From Sinohyriopsis cumingii (lineage: Eukaryota; Mollusca; Bivalvia; Unionida; Unionidae), in NCBI GenBank assembly GCA_028554795.2, contig CM068839.1:42963117-43027116 (forward strand): a DNA stretch of 64,000 nucleotides, written 5' to 3'. Below the pieces are notes generated by a model that worked only from the letters and a program-made list of their open reading frames with translations, was not told the origin of the DNA and did not search any database. A program made the position numbers and the translations under genes. This document shows, one piece after another, positions 59,301 to 63,689 of this stretch (its first letter is position 1; each line of letters begins with the position of its first letter).

Positions 59301-61607
59301 AATTCCTTTATTATAATCATGTATCCTATAATTCAATATAAATCCTTTTAATATAATCAAGTATCCTATAATTCTATATAAATTCCTGTTATATAATCAT
59401 GTATCCTGTAATTTTATATAAATTCCTTTAATATAATCATGTATCTTATAATTAAATTCCTTTCATATAATCATGAATCCAAATATACATGTACTATGTA
59501 GAATCCAGGGATATGTACTTTCCTTTTTAGTACATAGGCATCAATTTTTAATTCTAAATTCATGTATATACCTTGAATTTCTAATTAGAAATCCAGTGAG
59601 TTTGTTCATTGGCTTTGTTAAATTCCGCTTGCATGGTGAGTGAGTTCTGGTACACCTTGAGTCATTACCTTTATCTTTTTTCATCCTTTTTTGGTATGAA
59701 AGCTGGTACTTGAAAGCTAGGTAATAGGTGATTACACGTCTTACAAGCTCACTTCAAGCTTGGAATTGTAATTCTCTAATCTGTTGGAGAATAGTGGTGT
59801 CATTTTGTACACATTTCTTTCATATTACCATATTTCTGAGCATATGTTATGGGATTTTGGGGTTATGAGCTTTCCAATATTTAGGGTATATGTCATTTTA
59901 TAATTATAATTTCATATATGCACATTGGGTTTGTGCATATATATGTGTGTTAAATTCCACTTACCTAGTGAGTGAATTATACAGCATCTGAAGTCCTTAC
60001 TCTTAACTTAGTTCTATCCATTTGATTTATTTAAATTTCATGGCTGAATGAGTAAAGCCTCAGGTGCTTGAGAGTTAGATGATAGATGCCATTACTCTTG
60101 TATGAATTCAATTCCTGCTTGGAACATATTACAACTGTCTAACCTAATTGATAATATCAGTGTCATTCTGTATAAATATATATAAATTCTCTCATAAAAT
60201 CACATATCCATTCAATGTGAGATCTAAGGATAAATGATTTTCTCTGCTTGGTATATAGGTTTTGATATATAGTTATCATTTCAAGTAGACACCTCCTTGC
60301 ATTTATAAATAAAACTGATGTGGGATTGTGCATATAGGTGAATGTTAAATGTTGCTTACCTGTTGAGTGAATTCTTATGACCTAGAGTCCTTACCTTTGA
60401 TATATACCTGTTAAGTTTATTGGTTGTCTGCCACAAGTTAAAGATATCAAAACAACACATGCCAAGTTTATTGGTTGCCTGCCATCAGTTAAAGATATAA
60501 AAACAACACCTTTCAAGCTTATTGCCTTAGGCATAATTTTGCAACATTTCACACATAAACAGCTCTGCAGTCTTTTCAGAATGTTTAATAATTAACTTGA
60601 TCAGTTCTGGTTTTGCTAATGCTTCATTTGCAGTATTATTCTTTCATTATTTACTTTTTGTCTTGAACTATTTATTTGCTAAAAATTCTTTTCAGAAACA
60701 AAAAAATACTAGAATTCATCCTAGAACAGTATCTTTAGAAAGTCTGATGATTTTGTAAAAAAATTCTTTGCAGGCAGATATAAGGGCTAAAAAACACATC
60801 CCTCTCAAACAGGACATGATTAATTCAGCCAGCCTGGTAATTAGCTCATCAAAAATGTATTTGAGGATGATAATAAGTTTAATTTTGCTGGTGATATCAT
60901 GAGGTGGGGTCTAACTATAGTATAAGTTGTTTTAAAATTGTTTTATGAACTGGCACCTTGCCTCACAGAGTTACATGACATTGCATGAGGGATTGTTGTA
61001 ACAACTTTATAGTAATGCATTTGGGGAAGTCAGGTAATTTAATGATTTGACAAGTATAGAGACTGAACAGTAGGCATTCACATCTCCACTGTCTTTTATT
61101 TTTGTTTAGTCTAGTGTGTTTTGAGTAATGATTAAACATTAAGGACTGTTCCAGTAAAATATACATGGGATCCAGGGAAGGATCTTTTAATATAGAATAG
61201 TCACCCTTAGATGCAATTTAAAATTTTCTGTTTTCATATGAACTCTTCGGGTAATCTGAGTACCCTAGCATATATTTTTTAAAAAGTGCCTTGCCTGGGT
61301 ACCATGTACGTTTAAATGGAATAGCCCTAAGGAATACATAGTGTCTGAATAGTTGAATGATATAATTATGGTTACTTTATGTTAAATGTCTGGCACACTG
61401 AGTAAGAAAACAATCATTTAAGCTTTAACAAAGTTTGTGTCATACACTACATAGCATTTTAGACAGAGACATTTTAAAAAAACAACATTGGTGGAGACTT
61501 TTAGATGCACATTGTCATTCAAACTACAGAGGAAACATACATTTCCATTCCAATGCATTTCAGTGGTCAGTGGCCTTTGCTCTAATGACTGTCCAGGTGG
61601 AAATGAG
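7232..61607 (+). CDS. ITFG1: ITFG1 / T-cell immunomodulatory protein orthologue, 12 exons, 3' end outside window
   Basis: A predicted secreted-then-anchored type I membrane protein with an FG-GAP/integrin-alpha-like beta-propeller ectodomain. In mammals it is called TIP and linked to T-cell modulation and cell adhesion. Twelve exons (1,494 nt) splice in frame with GT-AG junctions. Family marks in order: signal peptide, GIIAAFGDFNADKLTDIFV, SVVPADFDGDSRMDVLVTR, LVLDANGDMIPDLLG, AFVDLNNDLTAD, IADFNGDQLADILLPAC, SWGFIQPDHTP, IPITLRVGDFNLDGFPDLL, FFDLYEDGILDVVV and VVSGLCSNDCP. Each matches a block of vertebrate ITFG1 recalled from memory. Seven D-x-(D/N)-x-D-like calcium loops are present. The human protein is about 612 residues; roughly the last 110, with the membrane helix and short tail, are missing because the window ends. 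Confidence 0.93.
7987..8480 (-). mobile_element. pogo/Tigger-like DNA transposon, copy 1 (one end)
   Basis: After a TA dinucleotide the sequence begins CACCTCTCCCCCGATGTCTC and continues with CTATAAGTGAGG and TTATCGAGGGACC. It aligns through AACGGTGTACTTTGTTTATT and TTATTCCACACGGTTTCCG with the complete copy at 53557. Homology fades after about 8480 and no opposite end was found. Strand follows the transposase reading in the complete copy. Confidence 0.75.
9439..9550. repeat. 18-20-bp tandem repeat, 6 units
   Basis: Units are ATGTATAGTATTCTCACA, two with an extra GA. The unit equals the outer end of the inverted-repeat element that follows, so the element terminus itself has been multiplied. 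Confidence 0.9.
9530..10260. mobile_element. Long-inverted-repeat (foldback-like) element, copy A
   Basis: The left arm (TATTCTCACACCATCTCATT then TTGTTTGTACCCCC, through AAATGCACAAAACTTTGTCA) is the inverted counterpart of the right arm ending near 10260 (TACAAACAAATGGTAGGGTG then TGTGAATACTATA). Arms are about 200 bp and diverged. A (TA)n run (9855-9916) lies near the middle. No coding potential. A related one-armed piece is at 34790-34950. Confidence 0.7.
9855..9916. repeat. (TA)n microsatellite
   Basis: About 60 bp of TA repeats inside copy A of the long-inverted-repeat element. Confidence 0.92.
10390..10910. mobile_element. Long-inverted-repeat element, copy B (diverged)
   Basis: Shares internal blocks with copy A in the same order: a TTTCAAACCAAATGGG-type block (10457), CTAGACATTGCAAAT (10649 versus 9961), GACAGGGAGCAGTCTG versus GACAGCAAGCAGTATG, and TTTTGTGCAC near the right end. 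The outer terminus is not preserved. Confidence 0.6.
11112..11285 (-). repeat. SINE-B, 3' part
   Basis: Contains GTGATTTGGATTTTTAATGT, TCATATCACTACAGTGTCTG, GCATCATGCTGCAG and CCCAGTCACATTATCCTGAC. Matches 33788-33985 and 40690-40895 in the same orientation and 58023-58345 in the opposite one. The tRNA-like head is missing here. Confidence 0.8.
13195..13448 (-). repeat. SINE-A inserted in the LINE
   Basis: Minus-oriented tRNA-derived SINE. The low-coordinate end is the 3' tail (GTTGTTGTTATTGTATGG), followed by CAGCACAAGATAGGCTATAC. The high-coordinate end is the degraded tRNA-like head (CACTTGGCCACCCGG). It interrupts the LINE reading around its VEHEV motif; GAACATGAA on the left and GAACCTAAA on the right may be a decayed target duplication. 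Confidence 0.85.
14562..14603. repeat. (ATT)n LINE tail
   Basis: About 13 ATT units ending the CR1/L2-type LINE. Confidence 0.9.
14642..14875 (+). CDS. ITFG1: ITFG1 exon 2: second FG-GAP loop
   Basis: Acceptor TTACTTTCAG, donor GTATGT, phase 1 at both ends. Encodes TVLQLLLATQEKFSQETFKS, then SVVPADFDGDSRMDVLVTR and NNLTNVTIYWGIAGGLG. The loop DFDGDSRMD is a textbook FG-GAP calcium site. N-glycosylation sequons NNT, NLT and NVT are present. The acceptor lies 40 bp after the ATT tail of a LINE. Confidence 0.92.
15190..17442. mobile_element. 2.25-kb DNA transposon with TACC(A/G)TATATACT ends
   Basis: The left end TACCATATATACTCGCGTAT then AAGCCG is mirrored at the right by GTATAAACCCATTCGCTTAT in reverse complement and a final GTATATACGGTA. 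Subterminal copies of GGCTTATA sit at both ends. If TA is the target duplication, the element is 15192-17440. No transposase was recognised; the longest internal frame (16116-16376, minus) resembles nothing I know. Ends are shared with the three short elements at 23913, 25825 and 49077. Confidence 0.7.
18181..18780. repeat. 60-bp minisatellite, 10 near-perfect units
   Basis: The unit begins GTGCTTGTTTGTAAGATGTT and ends CAGCTCATGTAT. Only a handful of substitutions exist among ten units, mostly in the first, seventh and last. Because 60 is a multiple of three and the unit lacks stops in several frames, open frames of over 200 codons appear on both strands; they are not genes. The near identity implies recent expansion or homogenisation. 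Confidence 0.97.
19190..19680. repeat. Direct repeat of about 150 bp, two copies
   Basis: Copies at 19190-19335 and 19525-19680 share CATCAAGATATGTAAA, GACGATGTTTATTTATTC (with variants), and ACATCTCATTTATTT or GTCTCATTTATTT. Copy divergence is moderate. Origin unknown. Confidence 0.7.
20288..20339 (+). CDS. ITFG1: ITFG1 exon 3 (52 bp)
   Basis: Encodes GEHFCLPELLVDQPLVL and two bases of the Asp that opens the third calcium loop. Acceptor CTTGCAG, donor GTAAGT; enters in phase 1 and leaves in phase 2. Too short to be found as an open frame; recognised by frame continuity between exons 2 and 4 and by the family pattern PLIMD in human ITFG1. Confidence 0.85.
21180..21600. repeat. Degenerate tandem repeat, period about 40-50 bp
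   Basis: About nine loose copies of a unit containing CCAGTGACAAGACCAGGGG, then CATGAATTACACT or variants, and TTTTTCCAGT. Spacing varies, so this is an old array. Confidence 0.75.
21785..21962. mobile_element. 178-bp MITE with GGTCTCTC motifs
   Basis: TA flanks both ends. The left end CAGTGGAATCTGTCTTGAAA then GACCACC is mirrored by GGTCTCTCAAGACATTTTTT then ACTG at the right. Internally GGTCTCTCA is repeated five times. The TA duplication fits a Tc1/mariner-superfamily miniature element. No coding potential. Confidence 0.7.
23185..23660. repeat. 26-bp minisatellite, about 17 units
   Basis: The unit is close to TTTGTATTGCCTGTAATGCC followed by AATATG. Because 26 is not a multiple of three, reading frames rotate through it. 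The minus-strand open frames (about 90-230 codons) are repeat artefacts. Confidence 0.93.
23913..24133. mobile_element. 221-bp MITE with TACCATATATAC ends, copy 1
   Basis: The left end TACCATATATACTTGCTTAT then AAATTGAGTC mirrors the right end ACTCATCTTATAAGTGAGTA then TATATGGTA. AGATCTG and CAGATCT motifs repeat inside as a palindrome. Related to 25825-26045 and 49077-49297. Confidence 0.78.
24329..24400 (+). CDS. ITFG1: ITFG1 exon 4 (72 bp): third FG-GAP loop
   Basis: Encodes DANGDMIPDLLGETQPGQRL and YFIF, with the first Asp shared with exon 3. Acceptor AATTACAG, donor GTGAGT; ends in phase 2 inside an Arg codon. Confidence 0.88.
   Translation, partial: CQWGHDSRSSWGDATGSETLFYF
24550..25190. 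other. Unclassified GC-richer block
   Basis: About 640 bp that is clearly less AT-rich than its surroundings. It is open over about 109 codons on the plus strand (24489-24818), with no homology I recognise, and reads as broken frames on the minus strand. It may be an old retrosequence or an exon-like remnant of a mobile element. No ends or repeats define it. Confidence 0.35.
25590..25755 (+). repeat. SINE-A, 3' part, plus-oriented
   Basis: Contains CTTGCCAGTAGCTTATTGTG, GGGGTTTTCCCGGG, TTCTTCCTCCACCATTAATA, CTGGCCGCCATGTATAGCCT and ends in (CAA)n at about 25735-25753. The tRNA-like head is missing. Confidence 0.87.
25825..26045. mobile_element. 221-bp MITE with TACCATATATAC-type ends, copy 2
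   Basis: Starts TACCATCTATACTCGCTTAT and ends CTTATAAGTGAGTATATATG then GTA. Inside are inverted AGATCTG/CAGATCT motifs and a duplicated GCAGTTTG. Same size as copy 1 at 23913. Confidence 0.8.
26241..31385 (-). mobile_element. pogo/Tigger-like copy 2, split by a nested LINE
   Basis: The left half (26241-26960) begins after TA with GTGAATCTCTGCCTTGATAA and aligns with the complete copy at 53557 through GTATAAGTGAGGC. The right half (about 30912-31385) continues with AGGTAGGATTTGTATTC, GATCAAAACACAGTCAGCAC, TTGACACTTTTCACATTTGA and CTTTATAAGTGGG. The copy at 42987 has the joined sequence without a gap (CTCTTATGCAGGTAGGATTC), which fixes the LINE insertion point. Confidence 0.75.
26961..30911 (-). 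mobile_element. Non-LTR retrotransposon (LINE), minus strand, about 4 kb
   Basis: Reads right to left. The AP-endonuclease starts near 30085 (minus), with PLALSTWNMHTH, RPQRRNALIGRELANYNIDI and TTLSETCLAGEVELY, then KLITLGDLNARADSD. The RT region includes EKILERWAEHFNCIL (about 28850), SCVLAPTLFNLRFSVMLTDA (about 28120), and the C-terminal LLCACKTQTLY...CLSRLLNIKWEDRIL...AHANLPSIYT near 27430-27580, then AQDRDVLHSS. This layout fits the large family often annotated as 'craniofacial development protein 2-like' endonuclease/RT. Several stops and shifts mark it as dead. About 800 bp beyond the endonuclease (to 30911) is its 5' region. Confidence 0.85.
32732..32979 (-). repeat. SINE-A, full length, with 11-bp target duplication
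   Basis: Minus-oriented. The 3' tail is at the left (GGTTGTTGTTGTTGTATGGT) and the tRNA-like head at the right (CTTTAGACCACTCGGCCACT). Reverse-complemented, the head carries A box-like TGGCCGAGTGG and B box-like GAGTTCGAGTCTC. The core holds CCACCGACCCACGAGAAGCT and GAAAACCCCGGGGAGAACC. AACAGCATGAC occurs perfectly at 32721-32731 and 32980-32990. It is the best copy in the window; its (GTT)n tail is short. Confidence 0.92.
33303..33415 (+). CDS. ITFG1: ITFG1 exon 5: fourth FG-GAP loop, first part
   Basis: Encodes RNGTFTKYAVCNGTIEGLPP and NGAFVDLNNDLTA. Acceptor TATAAATAG, donor GTAGGA; ends in phase 1 within the codon of the last Asp of the loop DLNNDLTAD. Two sequons (NGT) are visible. Human ITFG1 has HAFIDLTEDFTAD at this place. 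Confidence 0.88.
33788..33985 (-). repeat. SINE-B, 3' part
   Basis: Matches 40690-40895 and 11112-11285 over GTGTGTGATTTGGATTTTTA, GCATCATGCCGCAG, CCCAGTCGCATTATCCTGAC and CCAGTCCTAACACTAACCTC. Confidence 0.85.
34790..34950. repeat. One arm of the long-inverted-repeat element
   Basis: AAAGTCAGGTTAGATATTAT, AAAGTTCTGTGCTG and GTACAAACAAATGGGGAGGT match the right arm of the element at 10120-10260. No opposite arm was identified. Confidence 0.65.
35120..36220 (+). repeat. AGGTCA-rich dispersed repeat array
   Basis: Degenerate units of about 120-130 bp built around AAAAGGTCAAAGGTCAAGGC, then TGACTG(C/A)AAGAAGAA and a CACAATAACTTGAG segment. The left part shows a recent 58-60-bp amplification of GAACCGAATTGATTTCAGGG (four units, 35145-35345). 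The same family is at 50480-51330. I associate it with mollusc genomes. Confidence 0.78.
36505..36965. repeat. 170-bp direct repeat, two copies 280 bp apart
   Basis: Copies share AGCTGCATTCATGAGAAA, AGGAAATTCAGG or AAGAAATTCAGG, GTTACATGTCTCC and GGGAATCAGGAATTA (with variants). Confidence 0.7.
37190..39605. repeat. 75-bp minisatellite, about 24 units in two blocks
   Basis: The unit contains TATAGTGGTCCCTTACTTTA, ACACTGTTCAGGGGGAGG and TTCATTAGAGAGGTATCAAC. Blocks are 37190-37968 and 38559-39605, separated by the piggyBac-type element. 75 is a multiple of three, so open frames appear (123 codons near 37038-37409; 229 codons at 38885-39574). They read VVPYFNTVQGEVKRSTNSLE repeatedly but sit in an intron and vary as DNA, not as protein. 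Confidence 0.93.
37973..38554. mobile_element. piggyBac-type non-autonomous element, 582 bp
   Basis: Flanked on both sides by TTAA (37969-37972 and 38555-38558). Ends are CCCCTGGAGGTTTTTG on the left and TTGTCACCAGGGG on the right, an inverted CCCCTGG. TTAA targeting with CCC-type ends is the piggyBac signature. The interior has no transposase motif. It lies within the 75-bp minisatellite and so is younger than that array. Confidence 0.85.
40388..40446 (+). CDS. ITFG1: ITFG1 exon 6 (59 bp)
   Basis: Completes the Asp and encodes LCVMSMFNGSAQLEIWLYE. Acceptor TATTGCAG, donor GTCAGT; ends in phase 0. The LEIWLYE end parallels FEIWEN in human ITFG1. Confidence 0.87.
40690..40895 (-). repeat. SINE-B, 3' part
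   Basis: Shares GCTTTAACAATTTGTCAGTC, GCATCATGCTGCAGGCATGT, CCCACCCAGTCACATTATTC and CCAGTCCTAACACTAACCTC with the other SINE-B copies. Head missing. Confidence 0.85.
40960..41600. repeat. Degenerate repeat with CAGTATGGCCACC motif
   Basis: A 33-34-bp subrepeat (AAAGACATCTTATAATGTCT then AGTTGGTCCTGAATG, 4 units, 40970-41100) leads into longer units with AATCTGATTCCCAGTATGG and ATGGCTGC. A related stretch is at 56090-56330 (ATCTGACCTCCAGTATG). Confidence 0.65.
41877..42345. repeat. 46-bp minisatellite, about 9-10 units
   Basis: The unit is close to GGCTGCACCACATTCCATGG, then AATCCTTGTTCTATCCTGAT and GTTAGT. Short open frames through it are artefacts. Confidence 0.92.
42678..42753 (+). CDS. 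ITFG1: ITFG1 exon 7: fifth FG-GAP loop, first part
   Basis: Encodes ERLNWKKTVPVEGTMVIGQL and AIADF. Acceptor GCAACAG, donor GTATGT; ends in phase 1 within the Asn codon of the loop DFNGDQLAD. Confidence 0.87.
42987..44450 (-). mobile_element. pogo/Tigger-like copy 3
   Basis: Begins after a TATATA run with CCTCTCACTTGATAACTCAT and CAGTATAAGGGTGAGTTACC, the eroded terminal repeat. It aligns in order with the copies at 26241/30912 and 53557 through TTATTTTCAAGATAATCAAC, GTGAATGTGGATACATTTAA, GATCAAAACACAGTTGGCAC, TTGACACTTTTCATGTTTAA and AAAATGAATGATTTATCAAA. The right end is eroded near 44450. It has no intact frame. Confidence 0.75.
44460..45130. repeat. Degenerate tandem repeat, period about 180-200 bp
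   Basis: About four units with GTTATGGGCATCATCTGAAA or GTTATGGCCATCATCTAAAC, AGAGTTATTGCCC and TTTTGT...CTGCAGCTGAATGC. The style is common in mollusc repeats. Confidence 0.65.
46195..48027. repeat. 55-bp minisatellite, about 33 units, with subtypes
   Basis: The core is AGTATCACTGCAACCCTCCA, then a variable AGATATTAG/AGACATCAG/GGACATCAG/AAACATTAG, then TATTCTCAGTACTT and TGTATTGTAAATT/TTATTGCAAATC/TTATCATAAATT. The subtypes follow each other in recurring orders, a higher-order pattern. The array ends about 50 bp before exon 8. Confidence 0.95.
48079..48167 (+). CDS. ITFG1: ITFG1 exon 8: fifth loop, second part
   Basis: Encodes NGDQLADILLPACLDSECNK and SDIFVLVGDK. Acceptor TTTCCAG, donor GTGGGA; ends in phase 0. 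LLPAC...C parallels LLPGCEDKNC in human ITFG1. The acceptor is only about 50 bp after the end of a 1.8-kb minisatellite. Confidence 0.88.
49077..49297. mobile_element. MITE with TACCATATATAC ends, copy 3
   Basis: Starts TACCATATATACTTGCTTAC then AAGTTGAGTC and ends ACTTAACTTATAAGCAAGTA then TATACAATA. It holds the same GGCAGATCTGGGTC core as copies 1 and 2. The right terminus is eroded. Confidence 0.78.
49306..49553 (+). repeat. SINE-A, full length, plus-oriented, diverged
   Basis: Head with A box-like TGGCTGAGCAGAC and B box-like GTGGATTTGAGTC, core with CTAGCCAGTAGCATCCCATG and CTTTTCAGGGCTTTCC, and tail CACAACAACAACAAAG. The oldest-looking full copy. Confidence 0.85.
49905..50221 (+). CDS. 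ITFG1: ITFG1 exon 9 (317 bp): sixth FG-GAP loop
   Basis: The longest exon. It encodes RTSHGIKLLHTVIPELNTGY, a linker with LLDPNSKKEELSFQWEPL, then LSWGFIQPDHTPVSS, IPITLRVGDFNLDGFPDLL and TVVGNATR. Acceptor AACAATAG, donor GTATGT; ends in phase 2. Human LWGFVPFVDEQQP and IPITLHIGDYNMDGYPDAL align directly. The segment between residues LNTG and FQWEP is longer than in human and may be lineage specific. Reading past the donor gives low-complexity Tyr-Ile, so the splice site is needed. Confidence 0.92.
50272..50356. repeat. (TA)n and (CA)n microsatellites
   Basis: A TA run (about 50272-50311) is followed by CATA units and a CA run (about 50328-50356), starting about 50 bp after the exon 9 donor. 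Confidence 0.92.
50480..51330 (+). repeat. AGGTCA-rich dispersed repeat, second site
   Basis: Degenerate units of 120-130 bp with AAAAGGTCAAAGGTCATGGT, GACTGCAAGAAGAAAGATGG and CACACAATAAC. Same family and orientation as 35120-36220, more diverged. Confidence 0.78.
51660..51812. mobile_element. hAT-type MITE, 153 bp, with 8-bp target duplication
   Basis: Ends CAGAGGTTCCCAAACTTTTG and TTTTGGGAACCACTG form a terminal inverted repeat of the hAT style. ATCTAGAT flanks it perfectly (51652-51659 and 51813-51820), the 8-bp duplication expected of hAT elements. No coding capacity. Confidence 0.9.
52080..52700. repeat. Degenerate repeat, period about 150-200 bp
   Basis: Loose copies of a unit with CTCAGAACGATTCCCACCTC or CTCAGTACCATTCCTGTCTC, then GAGTGGGGTCATGGGGTCAA or variants, and TTAAAGTT. 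Four or more old units. Confidence 0.6.
53557..55727 (-). mobile_element. pogo/Tigger-like DNA transposon, most complete copy (2,171 bp)
   Basis: Ends CACCACTCCCTCGATAACTT and AGTTATCGAGGGAGCAGTG are inverted repeats, with TA on both sides (53555-53556; 55728-55729); GCGCGAGTTATCGAGGG recurs near both ends. The insertion split an (ATT)n tract. Minus-strand remnants of a transposase C-terminus appear at about 54180-54660: FEGFSETDVINAEAVSEKFV, EEWICADNDCPTAEYMSD, and EAIKSFDIAIKWLDTQNVDY followed by VKLMQLRNLRDFA. This matches the tail style of Tigger/pogo (DDE_1) transposases. The catalytic core was not found, so the copy is internally deleted or eroded. Confidence 0.82.
56090..56330. repeat. 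Dispersed repeat related to 41200-41600
   Basis: Shares AATCTGACCTCCAGTATG, CACCTGAATGGATAATCATT and GAAGAATATCAGAGATAG with the intron 6 repeat. Confidence 0.6.
56984..57128 (+). CDS. ITFG1: ITFG1 exon 10: seventh loop, first part
   Basis: Encodes SLHRGLILNNIACNSCPLRR, the block DWSTWLEGHEDITLLP and AFFDLYED. Acceptor TTTTGCAG, donor GTACGT; ends in phase 0 between Asp and Gly of the loop DLYEDGILD. CNSC parallels the CNNASC pair in human ITFG1. Confidence 0.9.
57300..57480. repeat. Interspersed repeat, copy 1
   Basis: CAGCTCCGACTTGTTATAAC, GGATATATCACT, TTGTATTTGAATTGG and TTATTTCCTTTTTAAAACAT recur in the same order at 61725-61915. Probably an eroded DNA transposon end. Confidence 0.55.
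58023..58345 (+). repeat. SINE-B, full length with tRNA-like head
   Basis: The head contains an A box-like stretch (GGCCTAGTGGTTAGAGTG) and a B box-like CTGGTTTGAATCCCGG, the internal RNA polymerase III promoter of tRNA-derived SINEs. The body contains GCATTAAGAGGTTAGTGTTA, GGACTGGTCAGCCTGGTGTC, AATGTGACTGGGTGGGACAT and a 3' GTTAAAAATCCAAATCATGC. It defines the family whose headless copies are at 11112, 33788 and 40690. The head is too diverged to be a working tRNA. Confidence 0.9.
58984..59089 (+). CDS. ITFG1: ITFG1 exon 11
   Basis: Encodes GILDVVVSSVISSNASVIRV, then WKHKFDDDASFIKVM. Acceptor TTTTCTTAG, donor GTAGGT; ends in phase 1. Human GILDIVVLSKGY and ADAYFVKVIV align. One sequon (NAS). 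Confidence 0.9.
59090..61563 (+). other. ITFG1 intron 11 (2.5 kb)
   Basis: Holds a 42-bp tandem repeat (59205-59478) and a short direct repeat of about 54 bp (CAAGTTTATTGGTTG...AAAGATAT, 60410-60520). The rest is AT-rich with no nameable feature. Confidence 0.75.
59205..59478. repeat. AT-rich tandem repeat, about 40-42 bp, 6-7 units
   Basis: The unit is close to TATAAATTCCTTTAATATAA, then TCATGTATCCTATAATTC. It starts about 115 bp after the exon 11 donor. Confidence 0.9.
61564..61607 (+). CDS. ITFG1: ITFG1 exon 12 (44 bp)
   Basis: Encodes VVSGLCSNDCPGGNE with its first Val codon shared with exon 11. Acceptor GCATTTCAG, donor GTATGT; ends in phase 0. SGLCSNDCP is identical to the human segment, which fixes this tiny exon. 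The next exon (expected to start near PFGVNQPGPY) was not found before the window end. Confidence 0.88.
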
Positions 61608-61724
61608 GTATGTGCATTTTATTATATATTGTATGAACTGTTGTATTGTAATGTCAAACACTGACATGATGCAGTTGATATGCCTTATGTGTTGCTTTGT
61701 GGCTGTGCAAAGTTTTGAAATTAC

Positions 61725-61915
61725 AGCTGTCTCTTGATATCATGTGCATTGTTATAATGCAAGTCTGGATATAATGCAGAGAGCACTATGGACTCCATGG
61801 CCCAAATTAAACCATTGTATTTGAATCAGTTATCAAATTTTTCAGAATATGGGTTGAAAGAAAACAGCATTAAGTTTAGTATTTTAACTTTATTTCCTTT
61901 TTAAAACATCATTAT
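61725..61915. repeat. Interspersed repeat, copy 2
   Basis: CAGCTGTCTCTTGATATCAT, GGATATAATGCAGAGAGCAC, CATTGTATTTGAATCAG and TTATTTCCTTTTTAAAACAT match copy 1 at 57300-57480. Confidence 0.55.
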
Positions 61916-61959
61916 TTAACACAGTTGGATCATACCTCCATACATGTTGCTGTTCTCTG

Positions 61960-62005
61960 TATACTGCATTTCAGTCAGTAATGCTGTTCTCAGTACACTG
62001 CAGTT

Positions 62006-62075
<70 letters not shown>

Positions 62076-63240
62076 CTGTTCTCAGATCTGCAGTTCAGTC
62101 AATAATGCTGTTCTCAGTATACTACAGTTCAGTCCATAATGCTCTTCTCAGTATACTGCTATTCAGTATATAATGCTCTTCTCAGTATACTGCAGTTCAA
62201 TACATAATTCTGTTCTCAGACTACTGCGGTTCAGTCAGTAATGCTGTTCTCAGTATACTGCTATTCAATACATAATGCTGTTCTCAGACTACTGCAGTTC
62301 AATATCTAATGCTGTTCTCAGACTACTGCAGTTCAGTACATAATGCTGTTCTCAAAATACTGCAGTTCAATACATAATTCTGTTCTTAGTATACTGCAGT
62401 TCAATACATAATGCTGTTCTCAGTATACTGCAGTTGAATACATAATGCTGTTCTCAGTATACTGCAGTTCAGTCCATAATGCTGTTCTCAGTATACTGCT
62501 ATTCAATAAATAATGCATTTCTCAGTATACTGCAGTTCAGTCAATGTGCAGTTGAATACATAATGCATTTCTTAGTATACTGCAACTGAATGCATAATGC
62601 TATTCTCAGTATACTGCAGTTCAGTACATAATGCTGTTCTCAGTATACTGCAGTTGAAGACATAATGCTGTTCTCAGTATACTGCAGTTCAGTGCATAAT
62701 GCTGTTCTCAGAATACTGCAGATCAATACATAATGCTCTTCTTAGAATACTGCAGTTCAGCACATAATGCGTTTCTCAGTATACTGCAGTTCAGTATATA
62801 ATGCTGTTCTCAGTATACTGCAGTTCAGTCAGTAATGCTGCTCTTAGTATACTGCAGTTGAATAGATAATGCTCTTCTCAGTATACTGCAGTTTAATACA
62901 TAATGCTGTTCTCAGTATACTGCAGTTGAAGACGTAATGCTGTTCTCAGTATACTGCAGTTCAGTACATAATGCTGTTCTCAGAATACTGCAGTTTAATA
63001 CATAATGCTGTTCTCAGTATACTGCAGTTGAAGACATAATGCTGTTCTCAGTATACTGCAGTTCAATGCATAATGCTCTTCTTAGTACACTGCAGTTCGG
63101 CACATAATGCATTTCTCAGTATACTGCAGTTCAATACATATGATGTTCTCATTATACTGCACATCTTTATATAACAATGTTATCAGTATACTTCAGCTCA
63201 GTATATAGAGCTGTTCTCAGTATAATGCGGTTCCATACAT
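61960..63240. repeat. 34-bp minisatellite, about 35 units
   Basis: The unit is close to CTGTTCTCAGTATACTGCAG, then TTCAATACATAATG. A (TA)n run (62011-62072) sits inside the third or fourth unit. Units vary by a few bases, and edges are more diverged than the middle. Confidence 0.95.
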
Positions 63241-63689
63241 AACAAATTTCTGATCATACTGCAATTGTTACAACTCTATGGTTTTAAACTAAGTAATACA
63301 AAAGGGCAAAATCCAACAAGTTTTGTAAAATTCATTAAACAATTTATTTCCGTATAATACAAACTGAACATTTTAAAAGAACTTACGGTATTGTGAATTA
63401 AATTCCAAATAGTCCTACAAGTTCTATCACAAGTCCAAAGTATAGTGTATGGTGCATCTTTTGAGAGCTGCCCCTATTCAGCCAGGCTGATCTTTTTGTT
63501 TGCCCTTCTTGAGCCTAGAAGTGCTTTTTTTCTTGTCCAGCAGTATTTTGCAACTTTCATTTCTTCACTAATTTTCTCAAGATGAGCTCCAGAGCCTATC
63601 ATTTGATTTTGCCAGTGAAGTTAGGGTGCTTTAAAGCATTGATATTTTAAGGGTCACATTCATGCACTGCACTGTCCTTATAATGCCAA